Source: Clostridiaceae bacterium AM27-36LB
GTDB taxonomy: Bacteria > Bacillota > Clostridia > Lachnospirales > Lachnospiraceae
Assembly (NCBI GenBank): GCA_003480725.1
Contig: QUJQ01000003.1
Coordinates: 57,072-121,071 of the forward strand
DNA: 64,000 nucleotides
Direction: 5' to 3'
A program made the translations under genes and the position numbers. Numbering within the stretch: the stretch's first letter is position 1; every line of letters begins with the position of its first letter. Below, piece by piece: positions 24,507-33,225 of the stretch. The notes beneath the pieces are model-generated. The model searched no databases. It saw only the letters and a list, made by a program, of their open reading frames with translations, and had not been told where the DNA came from.

Positions 24507-25226
24507 ATGATAAGGAAGATTATCAGGATTGATAAAGACAAATGCAACGGCTGCGGTGTCTGTGCAGATGCCTGCCACGAAGGTGCCATTGATATCATTA
24601 ACGGAAAAGCCGAATTGGTGAGAGAACATTTCTGTGACGGACTAGGCGATTGTCTTCCGCAATGTCCCACAGGTGCCATTTCATTTGAGGAAAGAGAAGC
24701 ACCCGCATATGATGAAGAAGCCGTGAAAGAAGCACAGGAAAAAATATTTACCAAAAACCAGACAATGTCCGCTTACTCTGGCTGTCCAGGAACTAAAATC
24801 ATGCAGATTCAGAGAACAGAAACATCAGAGCCCGTAGAACCATCTTTAACTGCAGATTCAATGTCAAAACTTCAGAACTGGCCGGTACAGATTAAACTGG
24901 CTCCTGTTAATGCACCATATTTTAACGGCGCAAAGCTTTTAATCGCAGCCGATTGTACTGCTTATGCTTATGCCAGCTTTCATCAGGATTTTATTCGAAA
25001 TAAAGTAACTTTAATTGGTTGTCCAAAATTAGATCAGGTGGATTATAGTGAGAAACTGACCGAGATTATTCAAAATAACAACATTCAAAGTGTGACAATT
25101 GTAAGAATGGAAGTTCCATGCTGTGGTGGACTGGAAATGGCAGCAAAAAAAGCCCTTCAAAACAGTGGGAAATTCATACCATGGCAGGTTGTAACAATAA
25201 GTATTGATGGAAAAATATTAGAATAA
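24507..25226 (+). CDS. Two-cluster 4Fe-4S ferredoxin protein
   Basis: A 239-residue iron-sulfur protein. Two 4Fe-4S motifs lie in the first 65 residues: CNGCGVCADACHEGAI and CDGLGDCLPQCPTGAI. The following 170 residues form a domain of unknown role with GCPKLDQVDY and PCCGG near its end, which could hold a further cofactor. Proteins of this type commonly sit next to hcp and are thought to supply its electrons. The hcp start is 16 nt downstream, so the two are one operon. The start follows GGAGG. Confidence 0.9.
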   Translation: MIRKIIRIDKDKCNGCGVCADACHEGAIDIINGKAELVREHFCDGLGDCLPQCPTGAISFEEREAPAYDEEAVKEAQEKIFTKNQTMSAYSGCPGTKIMQIQRTETSEPVEPSLTADSMSKLQNWPVQIKLAPVNAPYFNGAKLLIAADCTAYAYASFHQDFIRNKVTLIGCPKLDQVDYSEKLTEIIQNNNIQSVTIVRMEVPCCGGLEMAAKKALQNSGKFIPWQVVTISIDGKILE

Positions 25227-25241
25227 AAGGAGAATACACAA

Positions 25242-26846
25242 ATGGATAAAAAAATGTTTTGTTTTCAGTGTGAACAGACCGTGGGATGTACCGGCTGTAC
25301 AGGAAATGCCGGTGTCTGTGGGAAAAAGGCAGATACAGCCAGATTGCAGGATGAACTGACGGGTGCTTTGATTGGTCTGGCAAGGGCTGTCGATGATACA
25401 GCAGCTATTTCCAAAAGAACCGGGCAAGTCATAATCGAAGGATTGTTTACTACCGTTACAAATGTGAGTTTTGATGATGCAGCGATTCAAAATATGATAC
25501 AAAAAGTCAGAGCCGAGAAAGAAAGACTGGTTCCTGATTGCAGTAAATGTCAGTCATCATGCGGCAAAACAGACGAATACGATATGCAGCAGCTGTGGGA
25601 TGCCGATGAAGATGTCCGCTCTTTGAAATCTCTTATTCTTTTCGGAATTCGCGGAATGGCAGCCTATGCCTATCATGCAAACGTTCTGAATTATGAAGAT
25701 GCCGAAGTGAATCGGTTCTTCTGCGAAGCATTATTTAAGATTGGTTACGAAGAAAGTGTGGAGACACTGCTTCCTGTTGTGCTGAAAGTAGGAGAAATCA
25801 ATCTGAAGTGCATGGCACTCCTTGACAAGGCAAATACAGAAACTTACGGAACACCGGAACCAACTGCAGTTACTCTTACCGTAGAAAAGGGACCCTTTAT
25901 TGTTGTGACCGGACATGATCTGAAGGATCTGCAGCTTTTACTTGAACAGACAGAGGGAAAAGGAATCAATATCTATACCCACGGTGAAATGCTCCCTGCC
26001 CATGCTTATCCACTCTTAAAAAAATTCTCTCACTTAAAGGGGAATTTTGGAACTGCATGGCAGAATCAGCAGAAAGAGTTTGATCATCTTCCAGCTCCGA
26101 TTCTTTACACTACCAACTGTCTGATGCCGCCCAAAAGCAGTTACGCTGACAGAGTATTTACAACAGAAGTAGTTGCTTTCCCAGGTGCTGTCCATATCGA
26201 TGAGAAGAAAGATTTCACACCGGTCATTGAGAAAGCATTGGAACTGGGTGGTTACAAAGAAGATCAGATACTCACAGGCATCAACGGTGGCACAAAAGTG
26301 ACAACCGGTTTTGGTCATGCAGCCATCCTGTCCCATGCGGGTACTGTGGTTGAGGCAGTAAAAGCAGGTGCAATCCGCCATTTCTTCCTTGTTGCCGGTT
26401 GTGATGGAGCTAAACCAGGTCGAAACTATTACACAGAATTCGTGAAACAGACACCTTCTGACAGCATCATCCTCACTCTGGCTTGTGGCAAGTTCCGATT
26501 CAATGATCTCGATCTGGGAGAAATCGGTGGTCTGCCGCGACTGATGGATATGGGGCAGTGTAATGATGCTTATGGTGCGATCCAGGTTGCTGTGGCACTT
26601 GCGGATGCATTTGGATGTTCTGTAAATGAGCTTCCGCTCTCCTTCGTTCTCTCCTGGTACGAACAGAAGGCAGTCTGCATCCTGTTAACCCTCCTGCACC
26701 TGGGTATCAAAAATATCCGTCTTGGCCCTTCTCTCCCGGCGTTCCTGTCTTCTAATATTCTGAATTTTCTGGTGGAAAATTATGGCATCGCACCTATCAC
26801 CACACCAGAAGAAGACATTAAAACGCTGATGAACCATAGCAAATAG
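25242..26846 (+). CDS. hcp: Hydroxylamine reductase / hybrid cluster protein
   Basis: A 534-residue hybrid cluster protein. It opens with the N-terminal cluster cysteines MFCFQCEQTVGCTGC and GVCGKKAD. Hybrid-cluster ligand regions follow: GHDLKD, THGEMLPAH, TNCLMPP and GCDGAKPGRNYY. The length and motif order are complete. Hcp reduces hydroxylamine to ammonia and, as NO reductase, relieves nitrosative stress in anaerobes; it acts in the cytoplasm with electrons from the adjacent ferredoxin. A strong terminator follows. Confidence 0.97.
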   Translation: MDKKMFCFQCEQTVGCTGCTGNAGVCGKKADTARLQDELTGALIGLARAVDDTAAISKRTGQVIIEGLFTTVTNVSFDDAAIQNMIQKVRAEKERLVPDCSKCQSSCGKTDEYDMQQLWDADEDVRSLKSLILFGIRGMAAYAYHANVLNYEDAEVNRFFCEALFKIGYEESVETLLPVVLKVGEINLKCMALLDKANTETYGTPEPTAVTLTVEKGPFIVVTGHDLKDLQLLLEQTEGKGINIYTHGEMLPAHAYPLLKKFSHLKGNFGTAWQNQQKEFDHLPAPILYTTNCLMPPKSSYADRVFTTEVVAFPGAVHIDEKKDFTPVIEKALELGGYKEDQILTGINGGTKVTTGFGHAAILSHAGTVVEAVKAGAIRHFFLVAGCDGAKPGRNYYTEFVKQTPSDSIILTLACGKFRFNDLDLGEIGGLPRLMDMGQCNDAYGAIQVAVALADAFGCSVNELPLSFVLSWYEQKAVCILLTLLHLGIKNIRLGPSLPAFLSSNILNFLVENYGIAPITTPEEDIKTLMNHSK

Positions 26847-26873
26847 ATTTTTTAAAGTCTCTATATAATCGAC

Positions 26874-26911
26874 AAAGCCGATGCTGAATTCAAAAATCCT
26901 GTATCGGCTTT
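26874..26911 (+). terminator. Terminator after hcp
   Basis: AAAGCCGAT (26874-26882) pairs perfectly with ATCGGCTTT (26903-26911). It ends the ferredoxin-hcp operon and could also serve the convergent antitoxin gene. Confidence 0.8.
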
Positions 26912-26945
26912 ATTGATTACTTCTATTTACTGTATTTTGAGGTCA

Positions 26946-28022
26946 TTAGGTTATTGTTACTTTGTATTTGTGTCTAAGATCTTTTACTGTCCAGTCATTA
27001 TAATCAACCTTTCCATCATTCAACAATCTTCCAAGCACAATTCCAGGATCTCGATCAATTCTTTCTGCAAATATTCTGATTGCTTGAACATCGAATCTGT
27101 TTTCTTCAACGAATTGTTGATACTGAACACCAGGAATCAGCATATCCTCTGCATACCTATCAGCAATCTCTTCCTGTAATCCAGACTCTGAGTCAAAAGA
27201 AATGCCATAATCACCATTCATAATATGTCCTATCTCATGGAATAATGTAAACCAGAACGTATCTGAATTTAATCTTCTGTCATTCACCATCAACATAATA
27301 TTATTGCCAAGTTTTTTGGTAGCACCATTAATTTTTGAGCCAGAAATATTAGGAAGGATAACAAAAATAACCCCCGCTTTTAAAAAGGCTTCTTTTATAA
27401 GTGGATAGAATGTATTATGATTTTTTGTTAATGTAAGCGCATAACTTACTGTTTCTTCAAAAAATGCTTTATTGAATTTAGGTGCCGTTGTTTTTAAAGC
27501 AATATTAGTTGCTATCTGTACCATGGTGTTAGCTTTAACAATATTAGCATCTGAAAGTTTACCAGTAGCACTTCGAAAACTTACTGCCATATCTCTTTTC
27601 TTGAAAACCGTAAGCGTAGCAACATTCAAGAAACTTCTTACCTGCACAATCTGCTCATCGATTTTTCTAGGTAAGTCTGGCAGATTAAAATGTTCTCGAA
27701 AATACTTATAATCAAAGAAAGAGAAGATTTCTCTCTCCTGCACAAGTTCCTCTTTTGATTTGAACTCTGCTATCAAAGCATCATAAGCATTTTGCAAATT
27801 AAGCCAATATGAAACACTTGTCCCAATCATTCTGGATAATTTCATTGAGATATCAATAGAAAGACTCTGCTCTCCACGAATCAAAAGGCTCAGATTCTTC
27901 GGAGTAGTGTCGAGCCTTTTAGCAAAATCTTCTTGTGTCAAACCACTTTCCTCAACTATCTCTTTAATATAATATCCAGGATGAAAAGCCATTTTGTCAT
28001 CATATTCAATATAATTACCCAT
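26946..28022 (-). CDS. XRE-ImmA/IrrE antitoxin-type protein (HigA-like)
   Basis: A 358-residue protein joining an N-terminal XRE helix-turn-helix of the HigA type (residues 12-72: HPGYYIKEIVEESGLTQEDF, TTPKNLSLLIRGEQ) to a C-terminal ImmA/IrrE metallopeptidase domain with the zinc motif FHEIGHIMNG (H262, E263, H266) and EEIADRYAEDML. The gene starts inside the last codons of the HigB-like toxin gene (8-nt overlap, ATGGGTAA), giving a toxin-first operon typical of HigBA. The peptidase domain suggests signal-dependent self-cleavage or cleavage of another repressor, but no target is visible. Confidence 0.88.
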   Translation of the reverse strand: MGNYIEYDDKMAFHPGYYIKEIVEESGLTQEDFAKRLDTTPKNLSLLIRGEQSLSIDISMKLSRMIGTSVSYWLNLQNAYDALIAEFKSKEELVQEREIFSFFDYKYFREHFNLPDLPRKIDEQIVQVRSFLNVATLTVFKKRDMAVSFRSATGKLSDANIVKANTMVQIATNIALKTTAPKFNKAFFEETVSYALTLTKNHNTFYPLIKEAFLKAGVIFVILPNISGSKINGATKKLGNNIMLMVNDRRLNSDTFWFTLFHEIGHIMNGDYGISFDSESGLQEEIADRYAEDMLIPGVQYQQFVEENRFDVQAIRIFAERIDRDPGIVLGRLLNDGKVDYNDWTVKDLRHKYKVTIT

Positions 28023-28386
28023 AATGCTTGCTCACCTCCGTTATCTCTATGATTCTAACATATGACGATATTTGATCTATATCACATGGGGTAAATGGAT
28101 TTTTACTTTCATCAAGCGGCTGAAGAATAATACGCCACTGCTCTCGTCTTGATTTAACATCAATTGCAAAATAGCCATCTAAATTTCTCCCCTGCTTATT
28201 TGCCAGATTATGAAAATGAAAAGTTGGCTGTACAATAATATCTTTTATAGTATCAGCGTTTTCTAATGCATTTACTCGCGCGAGGAGACATGTGGCTAAT
28301 ACCATATCTCCACCAAATAATTTCTTTGCAGCTTTTACGCTGGTGCATTGAGCCTTGACTTTGTCTGATGCATATTCTAATTCCAA
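28015..28386 (-). CDS. higB: HigB-like toxin / plasmid maintenance killer protein
   Basis: A 123-residue protein of the RelE/HigB fold: start MELEYASDKVKAQCTSVKAA, VNALENADTIKDI, then FHNLANKQGRNLDGYFAIDV and WRIILQP. HigB toxins are ribosome-dependent mRNA endonucleases; basic and aromatic residues (R in SRREQWR, Y at SSYVRIIEI) are in the expected places. It is the first gene of a two-gene operon, overlapping the XRE-ImmA antitoxin-type gene by 8 nt, with a palindrome-bearing promoter upstream. AGGAGGG lies 9 nt before the ATG. Confidence 0.88.
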   Translation of the reverse strand: MELEYASDKVKAQCTSVKAAKKLFGGDMVLATCLLARVNALENADTIKDIIVQPTFHFHNLANKQGRNLDGYFAIDVKSRREQWRIILQPLDESKNPFTPCDIDQISSYVRIIEITEVSKHYG

Positions 28387-28413
28387 GTCCGCCCTCCTAA
28401 CATCGCCGCATTC

Positions 28414-28465
28414 AAATTACCTATCGGGTAATTTATACTATATCATACTACAGTATATTCGTCAA
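28414..28465 (-). promoter_or_regulatory. Promoter and palindromic operator of the HigBA-like operon
   Basis: On the minus strand TTGACG (28465-28460), 17 nt, TATAGT (28442-28437). Immediately downstream lies a perfect inverted repeat AAATTACC-N5-GGTAATTT (28414-28434), covering the start of transcription: the likely autorepressor site for the HTH antitoxin. Confidence 0.78.
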
Positions 28466-28888
28466 TCTTTGCGTTGCTTCGTTTTACAGATAAGAAAAAC
28501 GTCCTGCCAGCATAGAACACCTTTCAAATCTTTATCCCTATACTTCTCTAACTTTCTCTCTTCTGCGAAATATTTTTCTGCATTTCCTCATTATATTCTA
28601 CCATTATAAAAGCCCACATTACAGCCGTGAGGATCACCTATTGTCAACCGACTTAGCACTCAACCTGTTTCACGGATTTCAACATATTTCTATGTCTGCA
28701 GAAAATTCTCCATTGATGTAAAACCATTTATAAACAAGATCATTAACCATTTCTCTGTTATAGTTCAGACAAAATATAAAACCGTTAAATTGGAGATGTT
28801 ATCAGCATCTTTTCACTTAACCAACTTTTGTAACGTAACCCTGTTACGGGAAGCCGGGTTTAAGGTTTTCGTAATGCGGGCATATCTC
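28466..28888. other. Intergenic stretch without a convincing gene
   Basis: About 420 bp, AT-rich. It contains an inverted repeat CGTAAC/GTTACG (28834-28848). There is also a short coding-like minus-strand stretch around 28690-28760 (NYNREMVNDLVYKWFYING) that lacks a ribosome site and may be a relic. I see no RNA gene in it. Confidence 0.4.
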
Positions 28889-29551
28889 TTACATAATCTC
28901 AATAAACGTAGTTGCATTGGACACTTTTATCTGCGTATCCAGTTCCCGAAGTAATGTACTTCTCTTTTCTTCCAGAGCGCTCAGCTTCTTCTGGACTTCC
29001 AGGGGATCCACCAGCTCCGTTGTATTTTCTTTCACATATGTATCCACCACTCCCAGCGGCTTTTCGTCCTTTGTCTTGCTGTCTTTTCCAAGAATACTGA
29101 GACGCATATTCTCAGCTGTTGACTGCAATTGACCATTTTTGATATCACAAAAACGAATTCTTTCATCATATTCATTTTTAAGCTTACGCTGGAGTTTTCC
29201 TTCAAAATCTGCCTCATCCTCATAAACACCCATGCCGCGCAGTCTTCCTCTGAGAGAAATCGCGCCTGCGACTGTGAAAACCCCATAAGATGTGGTAATC
29301 TCAGCTTTTGCATTAGAGGCAACAATAGCCGCATCAATCTTCTGGAACCGGTCAATCAGATCCGTGATCTGCTGATAAGCTGCTTGTGCATCCTTTGCAA
29401 ATTCTTCCTTTCCACATCTTCCAGCATACACCTTTTCCTCATTCGGCTTTATCGTATCTACAAAACTTGCTTTCTCAATCTTGTCAGAAATTTTCTTTAC
29501 CAGTAAATCTCTCTCATCAAGTGCCTGTGTCACTAACATTTTTTCACTCAT
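28889..29551 (-). CDS. Uncharacterised helical protein, possibly DIP1984-like
   Basis: A 220-residue soluble, mostly helical protein. The C-terminus STLLRELDTQIKVSNATT and the central ITDLIDRFQKIDAAIVASNA followed by SLRGRL resemble the DIP1984 family, which is usually shorter; the assignment is tentative and that family has no firm function. It has no signal peptide or membrane segment. GGGAGG precedes the start. Just upstream of that ribosome site an imperfect hairpin (about 29560-29600) could mask it. It stands alone between toxin-antitoxin loci. Confidence 0.65.
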   Translation of the reverse strand: MSEKMLVTQALDERDLLVKKISDKIEKASFVDTIKPNEEKVYAGRCGKEEFAKDAQAAYQQITDLIDRFQKIDAAIVASNAKAEITTSYGVFTVAGAISLRGRLRGMGVYEDEADFEGKLQRKLKNEYDERIRFCDIKNGQLQSTAENMRLSILGKDSKTKDEKPLGVVDTYVKENTTELVDPLEVQKKLSALEEKRSTLLRELDTQIKVSNATTFIEIM

Positions 29552-29631
29552 AAAAAAACCTCCCTCAAAATCGTTTCTAAAACCATTTTAAGAGAGGATC
29601 TGTTCCTTGTCATTGAACTTGTAGTATAATT

Positions 29632-29949
29632 CTATGCGATTTTCTTTTCTGTAATTTTTTCAAAATAAGAATACAGACGTCTGTCCTGATCGGTCTGGAT
29701 TTTGATAGAACGCTTTATGACAGGCGTTCTATTACCACAGATCATCTCATCCACTGGCATCTGAAACAATTCACTGAGCGCATAGAGATTGTCAATAGTC
29801 GGCAGACTGATTCCATTTAACCAATGATAAATGCTCTGCACACTGCCAAGTTCAAGATACTGCTGCACATCTTTCACGGTAATGCCCTTCGCATCCATGA
29901 TTCTGCGCAGATTGATTCCGGTTTCTCTTTTGTTGATTAATGGGATCAT
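29632..29949 (-). CDS. XRE-type helix-turn-helix protein
   Basis: A 105-residue DNA-binding protein. It reads MIPLINKRETGINLRRIM, then GITVKDVQQYLELGSVQSIY as the helix-turn-helix, and LPTIDNLYALSELFQMPVDE, a Cro/CI-type pattern. The C-terminal 35 residues are basic. Of two adjacent ATGs the second (29949) has better spacing from GGAGG; the frame continues upstream without a ribosome site. No partner gene is evident; it may regulate nearby toxin-antitoxin genes. Confidence 0.78.
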   Translation of the reverse strand: MIPLINKRETGINLRRIMDAKGITVKDVQQYLELGSVQSIYHWLNGISLPTIDNLYALSELFQMPVDEMICGNRTPVIKRSIKIQTDQDRRLYSYFEKITEKKIA

Positions 29950-30033
29950 CATGCACCTCCATCCATAAGATTTGCCTATTCGAATCATCCCCATCCCTGT
30001 AAAAAATGGACACCAAATTCTTCGATGCCCTTT

Positions 30034-30459
30034 TTAATAAATTCTATATTCATTATGTATGATATCTAACATTTCCTTTGGCGTAACAACAAAAGATCTC
30101 GCAGGAAAATGCTTAATATTTCCTGTGACAAGATATGCATCTTCATATTCTTTACGTCCTTCCATAACCACTTCGTAAAAAACAACATCTTTGGGATCTG
30201 GAATAATTTCTTCAACTGGAACCGTATCTACAAATATCCCCCTATCAATAATTCCATCGATAAAAGCATCTACGGTTCTTTGATTAAACTTAAATTTAGG
30301 TCGTGCCAGCACTTCCCTATACTCTGCAACTATTTCATCACTTAATAATGGAATCAAAGCTCCCAAAAGTGCCTCATTGGCAATCTGTCCAGGAACAGAT
30401 TGGAATTTCAGCATAGCGGAAACCAATACATTTGTATCTATTACTGCGTAGTAAAGCAT
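30034..30459 (-). CDS. PIN-domain toxin-like ribonuclease
   Basis: A 141-residue PIN-domain protein (the 'putative toxin component, PIN family' type). YYAVIDTNVLVSAML carries the first acidic ligand D8; ALIPLLSDEIVAEYREVL and a late EYEDAYLVTGNIKHFP supply the others, so the active site appears complete. PIN toxins cleave tRNA or mRNA. It starts 9 nt after a DinJ/RelB-like antitoxin gene, so the two form a probable toxin-antitoxin operon in antitoxin-first order. Confidence 0.87.
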   Translation of the reverse strand: MLYYAVIDTNVLVSAMLKFQSVPGQIANEALLGALIPLLSDEIVAEYREVLARPKFKFNQRTVDAFIDGIIDRGIFVDTVPVEEIIPDPKDVVFYEVVMEGRKEYEDAYLVTGNIKHFPARSFVVTPKEMLDIIHNEYRIY

Positions 30460-30468
30460 TGATCCCCC

Positions 30469-30762
30469 TTATTTTAATTTTCTAACTGCATTAATTTCAG
30501 CATTGATCTCTTCCAGTGTCATCTCTGAAGTTCCATTTTCAACCGCTGCATTACTAAGTTCCTGAAGAGCGCTTACTGCTCTTTCAGCCTTATAATCTTT
30601 TTTCGGCAAAGTCATATTAAAAGGAACACCATTAACCATTACTGATCTTTTTAAAAACATTCGCACCGCTGTCGATAAATCTATTCCTAGTGCGTCATAC
30701 ACCGCAGTTGCCTGATTTTTCAATTCATCATCAATTCTAACTTGTACTAATGTTGTTGCCAT
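30469..30762 (-). CDS. RelB/DinJ-like ribbon-helix-helix antitoxin
   Basis: A 97-residue antitoxin. Residues 1-45 are a ribbon-helix-helix of the RelB/DinJ family (MATTLVQVRIDDELKNQATA, YDALGIDLSTAVRMFLKRSV), followed by VPFNMTLP and an acidic tail that would wrap the toxin. The ATG at 30762 follows GGAGGTGC; the frame is open a little further upstream. The partner is a PIN-domain protein rather than the usual YafQ/RelE, a less common combination. The antitoxin probably autoregulates the operon. Confidence 0.88.
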   Translation of the reverse strand: MATTLVQVRIDDELKNQATAVYDALGIDLSTAVRMFLKRSVMVNGVPFNMTLPKKDYKAERAVSALQELSNAAVENGTSEMTLEEINAEINAVRKLK

Positions 30763-30866
30763 ATCAAGCACCTCCTTCGATTTGTTTGTACTTCAATTAT
30801 AATACATTGAATGATATTGTCAATCATTTGTCAGAAATATTTTGTTTTCTATAGTATATTCAAGAA

Positions 30867-31010
30867 TTAGATATTCATTCTGGATAGAATCTCTTCAATT
30901 CCAAAGTCCCTAAAAAATGTTTTTATTTTCATATATACCGTTAATAAGTAATAATAATCCTCTATAACAATATTTTCTCTATCTATCAGTTTATCTGTTT
31001 GCAAATCCAT
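30867..31010 (-). CDS. Very small hypothetical protein (47 aa)
   Basis: A 47-residue frame starting at an ATG at 31010 preceded by AAGGAG. It reads MDLQTDKLIDRENIVIEDYY, then LLTVYMKIKTFF, amphipathic and without a known family. The frame is open to 31058 upstream. It may be a genuine small protein or a remnant; the ribosome site is the only positive evidence. Confidence 0.4.
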   Translation of the reverse strand: MDLQTDKLIDRENIVIEDYYYLLTVYMKIKTFFRDFGIEEILSRMNI

Positions 31011-31062
31011 TCTTCTCCTTATATCATCCGAACTCATACAAAATCTGCCTATATGCAAGAAC

Positions 31063-31106
31063 GGTCAATAATTCAATCGCAAATATTTACAATTGAATTA
31101 TTGACC
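31063..31106 (-). terminator. Perfect 15-bp AT-rich inverted repeat after the ArsC-like gene
   Basis: GGTCAATAATTCAAT (31063-31077) and ATTGAATTATTGACC (31092-31106) are perfectly complementary around a 14-nt AT-rich loop. It lies 12 nt after the stop of the ArsC/Spx-like gene. There is no clear T tract, so it may act as a transcript end or 3' stabiliser. Confidence 0.55.
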
Positions 31107-31118
31107 ATTTATAAACGA

Positions 31119-31460
31119 TTAAGTCCAGCCCTTCCAGACATCCGGCTGATATCCAAGCGTGGACTGCTTTCCATTTCTTACTACTGGTGTCTTCAGAACC
31201 TGCGGATTTTCCAGCACCTTTGCAAGCTTGTCTTCCTCCACTGTATATTTAATAAGTGCAAGCAGATCCTTGTCTTTGCCTTCCCAGTTGATCATATTTT
31301 CCAGTCCGCCATTGACCTGAGCAACAGAATTGAACTCACCCTTGCTCATACCCTTCTCTTTCATGTCGATGAACTGGTACTTGATCCCCCGCTCTTTGAA
31401 AAATCGCTCTGCTTTCTTCGTATCATTACATTTCTTCGTACCAAATATCTGTATGTTCAT
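31119..31460 (-). CDS. ArsC/Spx-family thioredoxin-fold protein
   Basis: A 113-residue protein of the arsenate reductase/Spx/MgsR superfamily. It opens MNIQIFGTKKCNDTKKAERF with one N-terminal cysteine (C11), then FIDMKEKGMSKGEF, and ends with the cis-proline region LKTPVVRNGKQSTLGYQPDVW. Spx proteins carry CxxC and arsenate reductases CX5R-type or three-Cys sites; with a single cysteine in CNDT the role is uncertain. It may be a reductase of the YffB type. It stands alone. Confidence 0.85.
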   Translation of the reverse strand: MNIQIFGTKKCNDTKKAERFFKERGIKYQFIDMKEKGMSKGEFNSVAQVNGGLENMINWEGKDKDLLALIKYTVEEDKLAKVLENPQVLKTPVVRNGKQSTLGYQPDVWKGWT

Positions 31461-31511
31461 ATCGTTTTAATCCTTTCATTTGTATCCGTTCCATTTTCGT
31501 ACATCTCAAAA

Positions 31512-32938
31512 TCATATCTCTTCACACTTACTCTGCAACAAATGCGACAAGATTTCATTTTTATAAACTGCCGCAATTTCTTTATTCGGAATTGATACCT
31601 CACACAGATAACTGCCATCCGCCTGCAGATCTTTCCTCGGTACTTTCAAATATCCAGCCACTAGCAATAAGCTGTAAATATTTGCTGGATCTTCAGCCAA
31701 AGAACGATACACCAGTCAATTCTAGCAATCACCTTTTCTTCCTGCAAAAGCACATACAACCGCTCTGTAATATCTTCCGTTGCAGTCTTCAGCACATCTT
31801 CAAGGATTTCATTTTTTCCCGTATTTACCCAATATGCCTGCGGTACACATCCTTTGGAAATATAATTGATCACAGACCATGGATTATAGATCTCCTCATT
31901 CCCAAAATGATAACCATCATACCAGCTTTTCAGTTCTTCCTCTTTATCCAGAACTCCATAATATTGCAGCATCTCATGCACTTCTGCACTGGTAAATCCG
32001 AAATATTGATCATACTCTTCATCCAATACAGAATTTACAGTCAAATTATTCAGGCCACTGAAAATGATCTCCTGTGCAATCCGAAGAATCCCCGTAAGAA
32101 ATCCATAGGAAAGATTTTTGTTATCCTTAAATGCCCCTGAGAAAAAGTTTCTCATGAAACTAATGATTTCATCGTAAAAATCCTTTGAATATCCCTCCTG
32201 AATCGGCGTATCGTATTCATCGATAATAATAATCGGTGCTTTGTTGTAATGTTCTGTCAGCATTCGAGACAATTTTTCCAATGCAGATGTAAGATCCACT
32301 TCTGTTGCTGTTCCGTCCAGAATCTTTGTAAAATAGTCCTTCTCATATGTTGCAAGATTTGCGCTGTCCAGAAGTTCCCTATGCCGTCCATACTCTGTCT
32401 GAAGAAGATCCCGAATCTTAGCAAGCGTCTCTTCCCAGGAATCAAATTTCACATCCTTAAATGTCAGGAAAATGACTGGATATTTGCCCTGATGCATCCG
32501 ATATTCGCTTCCACATTTCCAGATATTTTTGTCAGAGAAAAATCTGCTTGTATCCTCATCTGAAATCTCAAAGAACACTCTGAGCATATCCATATTCAGA
32601 GTCTTGCCAAACCGTCTCGGTCTGGTAAATAACGACACCAGCGGCTTCTGATCCAGAAACTCCTTGATCAGCATCGTCTTATCCACATAATAATATTCTG
32701 CCTGCGCCCGCACATAATCGGAGATTCCAATTGGAAGCGGCTTCGTATCAGTTCTGGAATCTCTCTTTCGATACCTCCCTGTTGAAATGCGATCATCAAC
32801 AGATTTTTCCGCATCATCAAGAATCTGCCAGCTCTTTCCATTCTTCACAGCACCTGGTATCTTCCCCTCTTTACAGAATGCTGACACTGTACGTTCTGTC
32901 ACATTCCATATTGCCGCCATTTCCTTGCAAGTTTTCAT
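31512..32938 (-). pseudogene. AAA-ATPase / PD-(D/E)XK (DUF1703-type) gene, frameshifted and truncated
   Basis: The main frame reads an N-terminal HTH (CKEMAAIWNVTERTVSAFCK), then the AAA-like domain LPIGISDYVRA, YYYVDKTMLI, SLFTRPRRFGKTLNMDMLR (Walker A) and PIIIIDEYDTPIQEGY (Walker B). It goes out of frame after VIARID near 31720. The next frame continues VYRSLAEDPANIYSLLLVAG and stops at 31512. Intact family members go on for about 100 residues with a PD-(D/E)XK nuclease-like domain, which is missing. Both the frameshift and the truncation argue for a dead gene. No strong ribosome site precedes the ATG at 32938. Confidence 0.8.
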
Positions 32939-33152
32939 TGATGTGCACGCCAATCTTTCAGATATTGTATCTTTTCCGATAATTATAGATTATATTCAGA
33001 AATATATCAATTATATTTGACTTTTTTCCGAAAGAAATCAATATCTCAATAAACGAATACCTGGTAGCGATATCGCCGAATCAGTAAACAGATACCTCTG
33101 AAGATATCCATCTAATTTTTTTACCGTTCTCGGCATTTTTATGACATTGCAT

Positions 33153-33193
33153 ATTTTATAAATGTAACTCTTTTTACGTTACATTTATAAAAT
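33153..33193 (-). terminator. Perfect 16-bp AT-rich inverted repeat after the AlbA_2 gene
   Basis: ATTTTATAAATGTAAC (33153-33168) pairs with GTTACATTTATAAAAT (33178-33193) around a 9-nt loop. It lies about 30 nt past the stop of the AlbA_2 gene on the minus strand and probably ends or protects that transcript. Confidence 0.55.
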
Positions 33194-33225
33194 TACGTCT
33201 CTTTTGGCTTCATTTAATTGTTTCT

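Noticed and set aside
28690-28760. Coding-like fragment NYNREMVNDLVYKWFYING
   Set aside because: Under 40 codons, no ribosome site and no recognised family; noted only as a possible relic.
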